NCBI GenBank assembly: GCA_001752465.1
Contig: MDJB01000001.1
Location: forward strand, 124,001-188,000
Source of the DNA: Haemophilus quentini
GTDB taxonomy: Bacteria; Pseudomonadota; Gammaproteobacteria; Enterobacterales; Pasteurellaceae
Reading direction: 5' to 3'
Length of the DNA stretch: 64,000 bases
The position numbers and the translations under genes were made by a program. Of this stretch, positions 18,781 through 29,167 are shown in pieces. Below the pieces are notes generated by a model that did not search any database, was not told where the DNA came from, and saw nothing but the letters and a program-made list of their open reading frames with translations. Positions within the stretch are counted from its first letter, which is position 1. The number at the start of each line of letters is the position of its first letter.

Positions 18781-19899
18781 TTAGATTCCTTTCGGTGTGT
18801 AAGTTAATTTTATATCGTCACCGATTTGTTCTAATTCATTGAGTTGCCATAATGGTGCATCGGCAAGTTGAGTTAAATTCGGTAATTGGCATAGACCACG
18901 AGCATTGTCGCCAAGTAATTTGGGCGCAACGTAAATAATCAATTCATCTACTAATTTCGCATCAATTAAACTACCCGCTAAATTTGCCCCAGTTTCTACC
19001 CAAATGGTATTTATTTGTCGTTTTCCCAGTTCTCGCATTAATTCTTTTAGTAAATTTTCTTTTGGAAGAATAATTTGTTCGCAGAAATCAGGAAAGCCTG
19101 TTAAATCTCGCGATTTATTAGAAACTAACCAAACGGGAGAATGCGTTAAAAAAAGTTTATGAGTCGGCTGGATGCGATGTTGTGAATCTAAAATGACTCG
19201 CACAGGCTGGCGAAGATCTTCTTTTTTATATTCTGTTTTAAGATTTTCAGGAAATTCGTCCCAGCGTACATTAAGGCTTGGATCATCTGCAAGTACTGTC
19301 GCAGAAGTAGATAAAAGTGCGGATGATTTTGCTCGCATTTTTTGTACGTCCGAACGAGCATCAGGGCCCGTAATCCATTTACTTTCTCCACTTGCCATTG
19401 CTGTTCGTCCATCTAAACTCATTGCAAGTTTGAGTTGAACAAAAGGCATACCTTGACGCATTCGTTTTAAAAAGCCTTTATTTATTTTTTCTGCTCGATC
19501 GTTCAATAAATTCACCGCACTTTCGATGCCTGCATCAGACAACATTTTCAAGCCTTTTCCTGCGACTTGGGGATTCGGATCTTGCATCGCGGCAATGACT
19601 TTTATTACACCAGCCTCGATTAATCCTAATGCACAAGGCGGTGTGCGACCATAATGAGAGCAGGGCTCTAAGGTGACGTAAGCTGTTGCACCTTTGGCAT
19701 TTTCGCCAGCTTGAGCTAAGGCAACACGTTCAGCATGAGGTTGCCCCGCTTTAAAATGAAAGCCTTCTCCCACCATTTTACCATTTTTTACCAATACGCA
19801 TCCCACCGATGGATTCGGTGTGGTGGTATATTGTCCTTTGGCGGCTAAATCCAAGGCGCGTTGCATAAATTTTCGATCTTGTGCGGAAAATTCGCTCAT
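18781..19899 (-). CDS. ribD: Bifunctional riboflavin synthesis deaminase/reductase RibD
   Basis: Second and third steps of riboflavin synthesis. 372 aa. The N-terminal deaminase domain has the zinc motif HAERVAL and PCSHYGRTPPCALGLIEAG. The C-terminal reductase begins near residue 148 (FVQLKLAMSLDGRTAMASGE) and contains GPDARSDVQKMRA. It is 2 bp after nrdR, the classical nrdR-ribD order, and abuts degS. An uptake signal lies at 19514-19522. Confidence 0.97.
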   Translation of the reverse strand: MSEFSAQDRKFMQRALDLAAKGQYTTTPNPSVGCVLVKNGKMVGEGFHFKAGQPHAERVALAQAGENAKGATAYVTLEPCSHYGRTPPCALGLIEAGVIKVIAAMQDPNPQVAGKGLKMLSDAGIESAVNLLNDRAEKINKGFLKRMRQGMPFVQLKLAMSLDGRTAMASGESKWITGPDARSDVQKMRAKSSALLSTSATVLADDPSLNVRWDEFPENLKTEYKKEDLRQPVRVILDSQHRIQPTHKLFLTHSPVWLVSNKSRDLTGFPDFCEQIILPKENLLKELMRELGKRQINTIWVETGANLAGSLIDAKLVDELIIYVAPKLLGDNARGLCQLPNLTQLADAPLWQLNELEQIGDDIKLTYTPKGI

Positions 19900-19901
19900 T
19901 G

Positions 19902-20357
19902 TTAATCCTTTAAGCTTTCAATTTCTTTGGTGAATTGATTAATATTATCAAAACTCAAATAGACCGATGCAAAACGAATATAAGCCACTTTATCGAGTTT
20001 TTTTAACTCATTCATCGCGAGTTTTCCAACCAGTTTACTTAGTACTTCACGTTCACCCGTCGCACGTAATTGAAAAATTATATGGTTAATTGCTTGTTCA
20101 ACGTCATCCGCACTTACAGGGCGTTTTTCTAATGCGTGCTGAATACCACTGCGTAATTTATCTTCATTGAACGGCTCTCGAGTGCCGTCAGTTTTAATAA
20201 TTTTTGGTACGATTAATTCGGCTGTTTCAAAGGTAGTAAAACGCTCATGACAATGACCGCACTCACGACGGCGACGAACTTGATAGCCATCCGATACCAA
20301 ACGGCTATCAATTACCTTGGTTTCTTCTGTAAAACAAAATGGACAGCGCATAGACAA
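19902..20357 (-). CDS. nrdR: Transcriptional repressor NrdR
   Basis: Nucleotide-sensing repressor of ribonucleotide reductase genes. 151 aa. N-terminal zinc ribbon with CPFC (residues 5-8) and CGHC (about 33-36) around [17 protein letters not shown]. The ATP-cone follows ([19 protein letters not shown]). Directly upstream of ribD, and 56 bp downstream of recC stop on the same strand. Confidence 0.97.
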   Translation of the reverse strand: MSMRCPFCFTEETKVIDSRLVSDGYQVRRRRECGHCHERFTTFETAELIVPKIIKTDGTREPFNEDKLRSGIQHALEKRPVSADDVEQAINHIIFQLRATGEREVLSKLVGKLAMNELKKLDKVAYIRFASVYLSFDNINQFTKEIESLKD

Positions 20358-20413
20358 TTCTCCGTAAAAAGGGCGGTTATCTTAGCAAAAAATCGGTTCT
20401 TTGACGATTAGCT

Positions 20414-23400
20414 TTATGCTTTTCTTGTCTTCTTTTGTACGAATAATAAGCCAAACCAATCTTTTGTTTGTTTTAATAATTTTTCAATATTTTCAGGTTG
20501 TTTAAATCTTGAGGTCTGCGCTAATACGCGTGACCAATATGGATCGGCTTTTGCCCCGAAACCATTACTTTCAGTTAATTCCTGAAGTTTTTCAGAAACA
20601 GAATTTTCATCACTCACAATAAAATCACTTATATTTCTTACTGTTGGCACCAATTGAATTTCTATTTGGCTTTGTAAATAATCTTTTATGTAAGTTTTTA
20701 ATTGAGAGAGAGCAGTTTCACGCTCAATAGGCGGTAATTCGATAACTTGATCTTGCGTAATTAATTTGGGTGGCACCGCATTTTCTTGTGTGACACATTG
20801 AATCAAATAATAAATCCAAGGACGGATACAATAGCGATCTTTGTATTTCGCAAAATGCCATTGAATCACCTGTGAATCATCGCCAAATAAAGGCTCCATA
20901 TAACCAAATAGACGAATTTCTTGATTTTCATTGTGCCAATTTACGGATAGATTGAAATCGACGGAAGCATGTTTGGTTTCGCCAAGATCTGCTATTTTCT
21001 TTTTAAATTCCAAAACATTGTCTCGAATATTTTCAGCATAAACTTTTCCAAATTCGGCTAGAGGTAACACGCCTTTTACTTCTGCTTGTCTAAAATAATC
21101 AGCAAAATTTTGTTCATCAAGATAGATTAAGTCATTATTGAGCGAGTAATTATCTAACCCACTTAAGGTGAAATTTTCACTGTCGGCAATACGATCATCT
21201 TCATCACGGAAATAGACACCGAGTTGTTTTTCAAAGAAAAATTTCACAGGGTTTTCAACAAAGCTGACTAAACGATCCAGTTCAATTTCTTCTATTTTTT
21301 CTGGGTTTTCTGTCATAGTGACGGCAAATTCTGAATTGCTAGCTGTTGCGTCAAATTGTGCTATTGGCAACCATTTTGTTGCAAAAGAGCGGGTAAATTT
21401 CTCGTTATATTTGAAATTATCTGGGCTAAATGCCGTCATGGGATGCTCAATCACCGTAAGGGGATTTTCGCTTTGCCCTTGATTAATATAATCTAAGAGT
21501 TGGCTTACCAATACAGAAGGTTCTTTCGGTTGATTATCAGTGATGGAACGGCCAACATAGCTGATATAGCAATAATTACGTGCTGCCAATAAGGCTTCTA
21601 AGAACAAATAGCGATCATCATCACGGCGCACACGGTCGCCTTTTTGATAGTGATATTGCATTAAATCAAAACTGTTTGGTGTCTGTGTTCTTGGGTAATC
21701 CGCATCATTCATTCCAAGTAAACAAACCACTTTGAATGGCACAGAACGCATTGGTAATAAGGTGCAGAAGTTTACTTTTCCTGCAAGGAATTTGAGGCTA
21801 TTTGGTGAATCTTCTAATTTTATTGTGATGACATCGGCAATCACATCTGCTTGTAATTCTTCAGTAAAATGGAGCATTTTTAGATTCTCAGCGAATTCAT
21901 TAATTTTCTCTTGAATATAGAAAATCGTGTCGCTTGTGTCTTCATTTTGCACGAAGAAATCTGATAAAAGTGCGGTTAAAATTTCTTGCCATTTTTTGAT
22001 GGAATGTGCTTGTTGCAGCGTTTCATGCAACGCTGAAAGTGCGGTGAAAAAGTGAGATAAATTTCCAGCAAGTTCACCCTTTAAGCTATAGCTGCTGTTT
22101 AACCCTATGCTATCTTGCCAAATGCCGTGTTCTTCACGCATTGCATAGCCTAAAATCATTCGTTCTAATCCAGCTTGCCAAGAATTGAAATTGATGCCAT
22201 CTTGATTTTTTTGCAAACCGAAACGAATCCCCGAATCCTCCACCCATTCTCGCACTAATGGTAAATCAGCAAGAGAAATATTAAATCGTTCTCGCATCGC
22301 AGGAATATCCAACAGTGCTAAGACGTCCTCTGCACTAAAATTGCTTTCTTTTAAGCGTAATAAAGTTAAGTAACTTGAGACCAACACATCGCTTTCTGAA
22401 AGTTTATTATCCGAAAGTGAAAATGGAATTTGTGCTGCATACCCATTTTTTTGCCCAAAAACAGCCGGAATATAAGGTGTGTATTGGTTTATATCTGCCA
22501 CCATAACAACCACATCTTTTGGCGTAAGGTTAGGATCTTGATTAAATAAATCTAGTAAATAATCGTGCAATACTTCTACTTCCCGCATAGCACTGTGGCA
22601 AGAATGTAGGGTTAAAGTGCAGTCATTTTTTGTGATATTTAACGGTTTATTTTCTAAATGCAGAATTTGAGACTGTAATTGTCCAAGTAAACTATTCGAT
22701 TCAATTTCTTGATAAGCATTGACGGGATAAGTTGGAATATGTTCTTCATCTCGCACCAAGGTGTAAAGGAAATCTCGCCCCATTTTTCCCCAAGCTGCCA
22801 GTAATGGATTGCCTACTTGAAGGTTTTCTTTTTGATAAGTGACATCAAACTGAGCGTTTTCTAGTTGAGAAAGTTGATTCTCGGAAAAGAGCGGTTGATT
22901 TTCATCTTGTTTATTGAATTGATAACGCTTGCGAGAACGCAAATAATCAAGGCGTAAATCGCTAATATCTCCCCAATACTCTTGGCATGGATTATTAAAA
23001 AATAAATGAATATCCACTTCAGAGGACATGGCTTGCAAAATATTGAGATAAGCAGTCGGAAGCGCTGGAATACCAAAAATAAATATGCGTGAAGGTAATT
23101 TTTTCGGTGCTTTTTTATCGGCAAGCAAGGCTAAGAATTGATTATGCAAAGCCGCTCGATGTGTGGTATCACCAACCTCTGATTTAACATCGACGACCAA
23201 TGCACGCCATAACTCACCTTGCCATTTTGTATTGCCTTGAATTTGCTTAAACAAAGTATTGTTTAGGTTCGGTTGTTGTTTTTGTATTTGAGCAGTGATT
23301 TGTTCATCTTCGCCTTTTTCCCAAGCAAAAATCCATTCTGGTCGATAAACTAAATATTGGTCAAATAAATCGGCAATTTTGCTGCTAAGTTGATAAAGTT

Positions 23401-23773
23401 TGTATTGTTCAGAATGAGGTGACGATGCTAAATAATTGCGTAAAGGTGAAAAACTTTCTTTCTCGAGAAAAGTCGGGATTAAGCGCATTAAACGCCATGT
23501 CATTGAATCTTTATCAAAAGGGTTTTCCAATGCCGTTGCGGGTAAATTTTGAGCATAAAGTTGCCAAATAAAACTTGCCGGCATAGGAAATTTTAGGTTT
23601 GCTGAAATGCCTATTTCTTTCGCTAATTCAATTTGCAGCCATTGTGCCATCCCCGGGCTTTGCACCAAGATAATATCTTGCTGAAAAGGATCTTCAGGCG
23701 GTAAAGATTTGAATAAAGAAGAAAGAATTTCTTTTTGTTTTTCAAGCTGATTGGAATAATAAACAATGAACAC
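20414..23773 (-). CDS. recC: Exodeoxyribonuclease V gamma subunit RecC
   Basis: Chi-recognition subunit of RecBCD, which resects double-strand breaks. 1119 aa, near the E. coli length. The N-terminus (MFIVYYSNQLEKQKEILSSL then VQSPGMAQWLQIELAKEIGI and FPMPASFIW) matches RecC closely. A middle segment CLLGMNDADYPRTQTPNSFD and RVRRDDDRYLFLEALLAAR is also diagnostic. recB and recD are not adjacent, unlike in E. coli, but it lies directly downstream of comNOPQ (48-bp gap), as the pilin-like genes sit near recC in enterics. Two uptake signals lie within (21968, 22037). Confidence 0.97.
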   Translation of the reverse strand: MFIVYYSNQLEKQKEILSSLFKSLPPEDPFQQDIILVQSPGMAQWLQIELAKEIGISANLKFPMPASFIWQLYAQNLPATALENPFDKDSMTWRLMRLIPTFLEKESFSPLRNYLASSPHSEQYKLYQLSSKIADLFDQYLVYRPEWIFAWEKGEDEQITAQIQKQQPNLNNTLFKQIQGNTKWQGELWRALVVDVKSEVGDTTHRAALHNQFLALLADKKAPKKLPSRIFIFGIPALPTAYLNILQAMSSEVDIHLFFNNPCQEYWGDISDLRLDYLRSRKRYQFNKQDENQPLFSENQLSQLENAQFDVTYQKENLQVGNPLLAAWGKMGRDFLYTLVRDEEHIPTYPVNAYQEIESNSLLGQLQSQILHLENKPLNITKNDCTLTLHSCHSAMREVEVLHDYLLDLFNQDPNLTPKDVVVMVADINQYTPYIPAVFGQKNGYAAQIPFSLSDNKLSESDVLVSSYLTLLRLKESNFSAEDVLALLDIPAMRERFNISLADLPLVREWVEDSGIRFGLQKNQDGINFNSWQAGLERMILGYAMREEHGIWQDSIGLNSSYSLKGELAGNLSHFFTALSALHETLQQAHSIKKWQEILTALLSDFFVQNEDTSDTIFYIQEKINEFAENLKMLHFTEELQADVIADVITIKLEDSPNSLKFLAGKVNFCTLLPMRSVPFKVVCLLGMNDADYPRTQTPNSFDLMQYHYQKGDRVRRDDDRYLFLEALLAARNYCYISYVGRSITDNQPKEPSVLVSQLLDYINQGQSENPLTVIEHPMTAFSPDNFKYNEKFTRSFATKWLPIAQFDATASNSEFAVTMTENPEKIEEIELDRLVSFVENPVKFFFEKQLGVYFRDEDDRIADSENFTLSGLDNYSLNNDLIYLDEQNFADYFRQAEVKGVLPLAEFGKVYAENIRDNVLEFKKKIADLGETKHASVDFNLSVNWHNENQEIRLFGYMEPLFGDDSQVIQWHFAKYKDRYCIRPWIYYLIQCVTQENAVPPKLITQDQVIELPPIERETALSQLKTYIKDYLQSQIEIQLVPTVRNISDFIVSDENSVSEKLQELTESNGFGAKADPYWSRVLAQTSRFKQPENIEKLLKQTKDWFGLLFVQKKTRKA

Positions 23774-23821
23774 AATGGCAACCTTTTGTGATGATTTAAT
23801 CTAGAAAAAGACAATGCCATT

Positions 23822-24109
23822 CTACTGAGTTTTTATCGAAATTTCACCCATAGGATAACGCACAATGATGCGTTCGTTTTGACATTGAACATGAAAAGTT
23901 AAACTATTTTGTTGTATTAATTGTTCACAAGCTAATCCTAAAAATTGGTGTTGAGCTTGATTCTCTGCAATCTGTATCGCCTGAAAATCTTGATAAGTTT
24001 TCATCGCACTTTTTCTTTGGCTTGCCGTCCATTGATTGAACGCAATAAATAAAACGCTAAATAAAGCTAAAGAAAATAATAGGGTAGTGAGCGACATGCC
24101 TTTATTCAT
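23822..24109 (-). CDS. comQ: Prepilin-like competence protein ComQ
   Basis: 95 aa from the ATG at 24109 (MNKGMSLTTLLFSLALFSVL); the in-frame ATG six codons upstream would spoil the short leader before the G/M prepilin-peptidase site. One hydrophobic helix follows, then a small Cys-containing pseudopilin-like domain (LACEQLIQQN, HVQCQNERI). Position +5 after cleavage is Thr, not Glu, as in minor or non-canonical pilins. Last of four pilin-like genes with a CRP-S promoter; H. influenzae comNOPQ is needed for DNA uptake. Function by family and position. Confidence 0.8.
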   Translation of the reverse strand: MNKGMSLTTLLFSLALFSVLFIAFNQWTASQRKSAMKTYQDFQAIQIAENQAQHQFLGLACEQLIQQNSLTFHVQCQNERIIVRYPMGEISIKTQ

Positions 24110-24785
24110 CTGGAACATTAAAATCACTCCAACTTTTTTCTGCCAGCTGCCATTGACTATATTGTTGCACTAAGGCTGTGACGACAGATTTTCCATAGGC
24201 TAAAGTCACCCCATCTAAAGTTAAATGCCCATTGGTGAGTACTGCGCCACTAATCCGTCCTTTGCCTGTTAGTTTTAAATCTCCCTCTGCAATTAATACA
24301 GCAGACACAGTGCCATTAATTTCAATTTCCGCTTGTGAATCTGAAAACCAATAAAGTTTGGGTGTTTTATTCGCGTTTAAAATTTGGGGCGGGGAAGAAA
24401 AGAGCGGTCTAAAATCGGTGAGTTTTTCTGTGTGAATAAAATCTTTCAATGCACCCTGATTATCGCCTCTTGTGGGCGATTTTTTAAATAGACTCATTCT
24501 TTCACACCAAAGAAAATATTGAATTGCATCGGTGGCGCCATCAAGCGTGATGCTGATTTGCTTTACACTTTCATTATTATTTAACGGTAAATCAAGGCAG
24601 GCGGTTTGTTTTTTCTCCTCTGTTATTTTTTGCAGTTGTAATGTTCTTTCTACATAGTATTTTCGTTGATTTTGTTGTGCACGAAAAAAACTTAAATGGC
24701 TGTCATCCAACAATAAGATTACGGTTAATAAACCTGAAATAAAAATCAGAATAGTCAGCGTGATAATGCCTTTGTGTGTAGCCAT
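24102..24785 (-). CDS. comP: Pilin-like competence protein ComP
   Basis: 227 aa. A short leader MATHKG precedes a hydrophobic helix (IITLTILIFISGLLTVILLL), consistent with a prepilin-type signal although +5 is Thr. The C-terminal part has a repeated pattern (SAVLIAEGDLKLTGKGRISG, then AVLTNGHLTLDGV) that suggests a small beta-solenoid turn set. Its end overlaps comQ by 8 bp and its start shares one base with the comO stop, so the four genes are tightly coupled. Confidence 0.78.
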   Translation of the reverse strand: MATHKGIITLTILIFISGLLTVILLLDDSHLSFFRAQQNQRKYYVERTLQLQKITEEKKQTACLDLPLNNNESVKQISITLDGATDAIQYFLWCERMSLFKKSPTRGDNQGALKDFIHTEKLTDFRPLFSSPPQILNANKTPKLYWFSDSQAEIEINGTVSAVLIAEGDLKLTGKGRISGAVLTNGHLTLDGVTLAYGKSVVTALVQQYSQWQLAEKSWSDFNVPDE

Positions 24786-25498
24786 TATTTTTGATTCCAG
24801 AGCGCAACGATAAGGGATGTTTCATAACTGATGTTTGGAGTTTGTTTTAAATTTCCTTTTAGCTTGATTTCTAATCCTTTGCCTTCAATTAACCAATTAA
24901 ATTGTAGGGTAGTGACTTCGTATTCATTGTTATCTAATAAATCTGTCCAACCGCCCCCAGCGTTACAAGCGGTTTGTTGAAAAGCTCGTTTACAAGTTTC
25001 TGCTGTACAATTAGTAGGAATAACACTTTGATAAGTCAGTTTGGTTTTTATCATTTTGTTACTCACTTTATAACCGAATAATTCTTCTGTACTGTTTTTG
25101 GATGTATTTTTCCCATTTTTCATACAGGTTTTCGGTGAATCTTTTCCAATACAGCCATTTTTATTTAAATCATAAAAGAACAACACGCAGCTATTAAGTG
25201 GGGCGTTATCTTCTTGACTAATGAAAATGGCTGAGCCTTGTTCATCTAATTCAAATAAAGATAAATTGCTTTCTGTTCCTTTTGTATTTAATGCTCGAAA
25301 TCCTAATCTTCGAAGATCTTTACCGATTAGCTGTAATGTTCGTTGTAATTCTGCTTGTAGTTTTAAATGCAATAACATGTGCTGATTTTGCGTTTGTATT
25401 TGCACATAAAAATGTGAAATGCTTAGCAATAATAAAGATGATAATGCCAGAGAAATCATCAGTGCTAATAGGGTTTGTCCTTTTAATAATGTTTTCAT
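24785..25498 (-). CDS. comO: Prepilin-like competence protein ComO
   Basis: 237 aa from the ATG at 25498 (MKTLLKGQTLLALMISLALS), chosen to give a six-residue leader ending in Gly before the hydrophobic helix. It resembles PulJ/PilW-type minor pilins, with several Cys residues (NKNGCIGKDSPKTCMKNGK; CTAETCKRAFQQTACNAGGG) that may form disulfides. It shares a few bases with comN and one with comP. Confidence 0.8.
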   Translation of the reverse strand: MKTLLKGQTLLALMISLALSSLLLLSISHFYVQIQTQNQHMLLHLKLQAELQRTLQLIGKDLRRLGFRALNTKGTESNLSLFELDEQGSAIFISQEDNAPLNSCVLFFYDLNKNGCIGKDSPKTCMKNGKNTSKNSTEELFGYKVSNKMIKTKLTYQSVIPTNCTAETCKRAFQQTACNAGGGWTDLLDNNEYEVTTLQFNWLIEGKGLEIKLKGNLKQTPNISYETSLIVALWNQK

Positions 25499-26013
25499 GA
25501 TTGATTGCATGCACTAGTCGCTTGATTGGTTTTCAAACGAATACTGCCAACATTGAAAAATGAAAATAATGTATGTTCATTTTCTGCTTGTAGAATAAAG
25601 CAACGAGTAACACTGGTATTACGAGCACCATAAAACCGCGTTATTTCTTTGGGATAAATATAATGGCTTTGAATCATCGTTTTTTTAGGAAAATAAGGAT
25701 AGTAAAAATGACCATAGGCCTCTTTCGGGCAGTTTGTTGGGTTGAAACAATCACAAGTTTGATCGTTTTTTACTTGTGCCGTTAAGCACCATTGCTGTGT
25801 CGCAAGGTTACGATTGATAAGTAAAAACCACACTTCCGATGAATTTTCTGCCCGAGCCTGAATTTGGCGTAGAAATAAATATAGGCGATGTTGCTCTTTG
25901 GCTAAAATCGTTTTAGGTGAATCCGTTTGCCATAATGGCACGGCAAAACTCAGCGCAATGCTGATAATTGCTAGTCCAATCAATAATTCCACTAATGTCA
26001 CACCTTTCTGCAT
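25495..26013 (-). CDS. comN: Type IV prepilin-like competence protein ComN
   Basis: 172 aa from the ATG at 26013 (MQKGVTLVELLIGLAIISIA). The leader MQKG and the VTLVE sequence, with Glu at +5, form a canonical type IV prepilin/GspH cleavage site; a start four codons upstream is less likely. First gene of comNOPQ, about 70 bp downstream of a CRP-S site. It carries the only canonical Glu5 of the four. An uptake signal lies just upstream (26032-26040). Confidence 0.85.
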   Translation of the reverse strand: MQKGVTLVELLIGLAIISIALSFAVPLWQTDSPKTILAKEQHRLYLFLRQIQARAENSSEVWFLLINRNLATQQWCLTAQVKNDQTCDCFNPTNCPKEAYGHFYYPYFPKKTMIQSHYIYPKEITRFYGARNTSVTRCFILQAENEHTLFSFFNVGSIRLKTNQATSACNQS

Positions 26014-26080
26014 AAAACACTCCAATTTTCTACCGCACTTTAATGGTAAATAATTAATGGAAAAATCACTTCATACTATT

Positions 26081-26100
26081 TTTGCGATCTGTATCGCAAA
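26081..26100 (-). promoter_or_regulatory. CRP-S competence site upstream of comNOPQ
   Basis: TTTGCGATCTGTATCGCAAA, a 20-bp near-perfect palindrome matching the CRP-S consensus TTTGCGATC-GATCGCAAA. It lies about 70 bp upstream of comN in the right place for a CRP/Sxy-dependent promoter. Divergent suhB starts at 26213, so the site could in principle also influence suhB. Confidence 0.88.
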
Positions 26101-26212
26101 GTTTTCCTGAAAACCTATAAAAACCATTGTTTTATGATTTTTAACTGGTTATTTTGGCAAATCTCGCTATAATGGCACGGAATTTTTCTGTTCTTTAAAA
26201 TCTGGTGGATAT

Positions 26213-27016
26213 ATGAATCCAATGTTAAATATCGCAATTCGTGCGGCACGAAAAGCGGGCAATGTGATTGCTAAAAATTATGAACGCCGTGATGCTATCG
26301 AAAGCACACAAAAAGGTATTAATGATTATGTGACAAACGTTGATAAAGCGGCAGAAGCAGAAATCATTGAAATTATTCGTAAATCTTATCCTGACCACAC
26401 CATCATCAGCGAAGAAACGGGTGCGCTTGAAGGCAAAGATAGTGATGTACAATGGGTGATTGATCCACTAGATGGTACCCGTAATTTTATGACGGGCCTT
26501 CCTCATTTTGCCGTGTCTATCGCAATTCGTGTAAAAAATCGCACTGAAGTCGGGGTTGTTTATGATCCAATCCGTAATGAATTATTTACCGCTGTGCGTG
26601 GTGAAGGCGCAAAATTAAACGAAGTACGTTTGCGTGTAGATAGTAAACGTGAAATTCAAGGTTCAATTTTAGCGACCGGTTTCCCATTCAAACAACCAAA
26701 ATTAATGCCAACTCAATTTGCAATGATGAATGCCTTAATTGAAGATGCCGCGGATTTCCGTCGTACTGGTTCTGCAGCATTGGATTTATGCTATGTGGCG
26801 TCAAACCGTATTGATGGTTATTTTGAAATGGGCTTAAAAGCATGGGATTGTGCTGCTGGCGATTTAATCGTGCGTGAAGCGGGTGGTTTAGTCTGTGATT
26901 TTGATGCAGGTAACGGCTACTTACGCAGCGGCAATATTATCGCCGCACCATCACGCGTAATAAAAGAAATGTTAAATAAAATCCGCCCTTGTTTAGGTGC
27001 TGAATTTAATAATTAA
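26213..27016 (+). CDS. suhB: Inositol-1-monophosphatase family protein SuhB
   Basis: Mg-dependent phosphatase that in E. coli also acts in ribosomal RNA antitermination complexes. 267 aa. Metal-site motifs are EETG (about residue 67), DPLDGTRNFMTGLPHF (about 84-99) and WDCAAGDLIVREAGG near residue 212. A TATAAT box at 26168-26173 lies 40 bp upstream. Divergent from comNOPQ; ends at a strong terminator. Confidence 0.95.
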   Translation: MNPMLNIAIRAARKAGNVIAKNYERRDAIESTQKGINDYVTNVDKAAEAEIIEIIRKSYPDHTIISEETGALEGKDSDVQWVIDPLDGTRNFMTGLPHFAVSIAIRVKNRTEVGVVYDPIRNELFTAVRGEGAKLNEVRLRVDSKREIQGSILATGFPFKQPKLMPTQFAMMNALIEDAADFRRTGSAALDLCYVASNRIDGYFEMGLKAWDCAAGDLIVREAGGLVCDFDAGNGYLRSGNIIAAPSRVIKEMLNKIRPCLGAEFNN

Positions 27017-27031
27017 TTCTTTGATAACTAG

Positions 27032-27062
27032 AATAGCGCCAATAATAGGGCGCTATTTTTTT
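27032..27062 (+). terminator. Rho-independent terminator after suhB
   Basis: Perfect 9-bp stem AATAGCGCC (27032-27040) / GGCGCTATT (27049-27057) with an 8-nt loop, then T-run. The remaining 200 bp up to 27260 shows no gene. Confidence 0.85.
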
Positions 27063-27259
27063 GTGAAAAATCTACCGTACAAATCATATTTATCCTATTG
27101 AGGTGAATCACAAACTGCGTGCAAAATTTAGGATTTTCGGTAGAATTCGGGTGAGAAAAATGCACTTTAATTCGGATTTAAAATTGGCGTGTGTTTTTTA
27201 ATTAGTAAATAACTCGTCAATGGACGAATCTGAACCTCAACGAAGAAAACGACGACATT

Positions 27260-29167
27260 ATGCTCCCAGAACTTGGCTTTTTCCTTCTTTTGCTCGCAAC
27301 AGCTAGCGCATTTTTTCTTGCGTTAGTACCTCAATTTGGGTTATTCAAAAAAAATTCGACTTTAATTAATGCCGCTTGGCCGCTTAGTTATATTTTTACC
27401 CTTGCGACGACATTCTCAATTGGCTTGCTTGCTTATTCTTTTGCGATGGATGACTTCACTCTTGAATATGTAGCGGCACATTCTAATTCCCAATTACCTA
27501 CATTTTTTAAAGTGGCTGCCACTTGGGGCGGGCATGAAGGTTCAATGTTGTTTTGGTTATTTTCATTGAGTTTATGGCTTGCTACTTTTGCTTTTTTTAA
27601 TCGAAAAAATGACCGCACTTTTTCCTCTCAATCCTTATCTTTATTGGGATTGATTTGCTTTGGCTTTGCGGTGTTTATTTTATTTTACTCCAATCCATTT
27701 GGACGCATTTTCCCTGCACCGGCAGAAGGGCGCGATCTTAATCCAATGTTGCAAGATGTGGGATTAATTTTCCATCCACCATTGTTATATGTTGGCTATG
27801 TGGGCTTTGCAGTGAATTTTGCAATGAGTTTGAGTGCGTTGATTTATAACCAGTCAGCACGACAAATTGCACGTTCAATGCGTGGCTGGGTGTTGTTTTC
27901 TTGGTTATTTTTAACCATTGGCATTGTGCTTGGTGCGTGGTGGGCTTATTACGAACTCGGCTGGGGCGGTTGGTGGTTCTGGGATCCCGTAGAAAATGCG
28001 TCTTTAATGCCTTGGTTGCTTGGCTTGGCGTTATTACACAGTTTAATGGCGACGGAAAAACAAGGGGTATTTAGTTATTGGACAACGCTTTTTTCTTTGC
28101 TTGCTTTTGCCTTTAGCGTATTAGGCACGTTTATTGTTCGTTCTGGTGCACTCACTTCTGTGCACGCTTTTGCATTGGATAACACGCGCGGTTATGTGTT
28201 GTTATTAATTTTCTTTGTTTTGACGGTGTTAGCCTTTGGATTATTCGCTTTACGAGCGGGCAGTTCATCAGAAAGTGCGGTGAAATTTCAGTTCGTTTCT
28301 AAATCTGGCGGCATTTTATTGCTGAATATTTTGCTGACCATTGCCACTGTTTCCACCTTTTTAGGCACCTTTTACCCGATGTTATTCCAAGCGATGAATT
28401 GGGGCTCAATTTCGGTGGGAAGTCCTTATTTTAATAGTATTTTCTTCCCAATTATTACAGCGATTTTAATCCTAATGGTGATTTCCCTGACCATTCGTTG
28501 GATGCAATTTGATCGCAGATTATTGATACGTTGCGTATGGTTGCTTATTCCGTCTTTGATTCTTGCCGGCTTGATGATTTGGCAACAGCTACGCCATAAT
28601 TCTGCGTTGAATTTTTACGCTTTCGCTTTTGTGTTATTAACTCTTGCGATTTGGCTTTTATTCGTCACTTTATGGCAAAATTGGCGACAAATTCGTTTGT
28701 CTCAATTTGGTATGATTTTAGCGCATTGTGGCGTGGCGATTGTGACTATTGGTGCGGTAATGAGCGGTTATTTTGGCAGTGAAATTGGTGTGCGTTTAGC
28801 ACCGCAACAAAGTCAAACGCTGGGGCAATATGAATTTCATTATCGCCAATTTTCTAATGAAATTGGGCCAAATTTTACGGCAGAAGTCGCCTTTTTTGAT
28901 GTAACTGAAAATGGCAAGCCTTATGCAGAAATTATCCCAGAGCGCCGTTATTACGATGTACGAACAATGACAATGAGTGAAGTGGGGCTTGATGGCGGTT
29001 TCTGGGGCGATTTATATATTGTGATGGGCGATTCTCTCGGCAAAGGAGAATTTACTTTCCGCTTACACTATAAACCACTGATTCGTTGGCTTTGGGCTGG
29101 CGGTATTTTAATGGCGTTTGGCGCACTTTGTAGCGTCTTCGGATTACGCAGAAAACAGGAAAAATAA
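27260..29167 (+). CDS. nrfE: Cytochrome c heme lyase subunit, CcmF/NrfE family
   Basis: Polytopic inner-membrane subunit of the lyase that attaches heme to c-type cytochromes. 635 aa with about 14 hydrophobic segments. The WWD heme-handling signature is at about residues 228-250 ([20 protein letters not shown]). Conserved periplasmic features include [12 protein letters not shown] and [15 protein letters not shown]. The following genes are a DsbE-like thioredoxin and a CcmH-TPR fusion. H. influenzae has a separate ccm operon and a periplasmic nitrite reductase, so this set is probably the NrfEFG lyase for the special NrfA heme; sequence alone does not separate NrfE from CcmF. Confidence 0.82.
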   Translation: MLPELGFFLLLLATASAFFLALVPQFGLFKKNSTLINAAWPLSYIFTLATTFSIGLLAYSFAMDDFTLEYVAAHSNSQLPTFFKVAATWGGHEGSMLFWLFSLSLWLATFAFFNRKNDRTFSSQSLSLLGLICFGFAVFILFYSNPFGRIFPAPAEGRDLNPMLQDVGLIFHPPLLYVGYVGFAVNFAMSLSALIYNQSARQIARSMRGWVLFSWLFLTIGIVLGAWWAYYELGWGGWWFWDPVENASLMPWLLGLALLHSLMATEKQGVFSYWTTLFSLLAFAFSVLGTFIVRSGALTSVHAFALDNTRGYVLLLIFFVLTVLAFGLFALRAGSSSESAVKFQFVSKSGGILLLNILLTIATVSTFLGTFYPMLFQAMNWGSISVGSPYFNSIFFPIITAILILMVISLTIRWMQFDRRLLIRCVWLLIPSLILAGLMIWQQLRHNSALNFYAFAFVLLTLAIWLLFVTLWQNWRQIRLSQFGMILAHCGVAIVTIGAVMSGYFGSEIGVRLAPQQSQTLGQYEFHYRQFSNEIGPNFTAEVAFFDVTENGKPYAEIIPERRYYDVRTMTMSEVGLDGGFWGDLYIVMGDSLGKGEFTFRLHYKPLIRWLWAGGILMAFGALCSVFGLRRKQEK

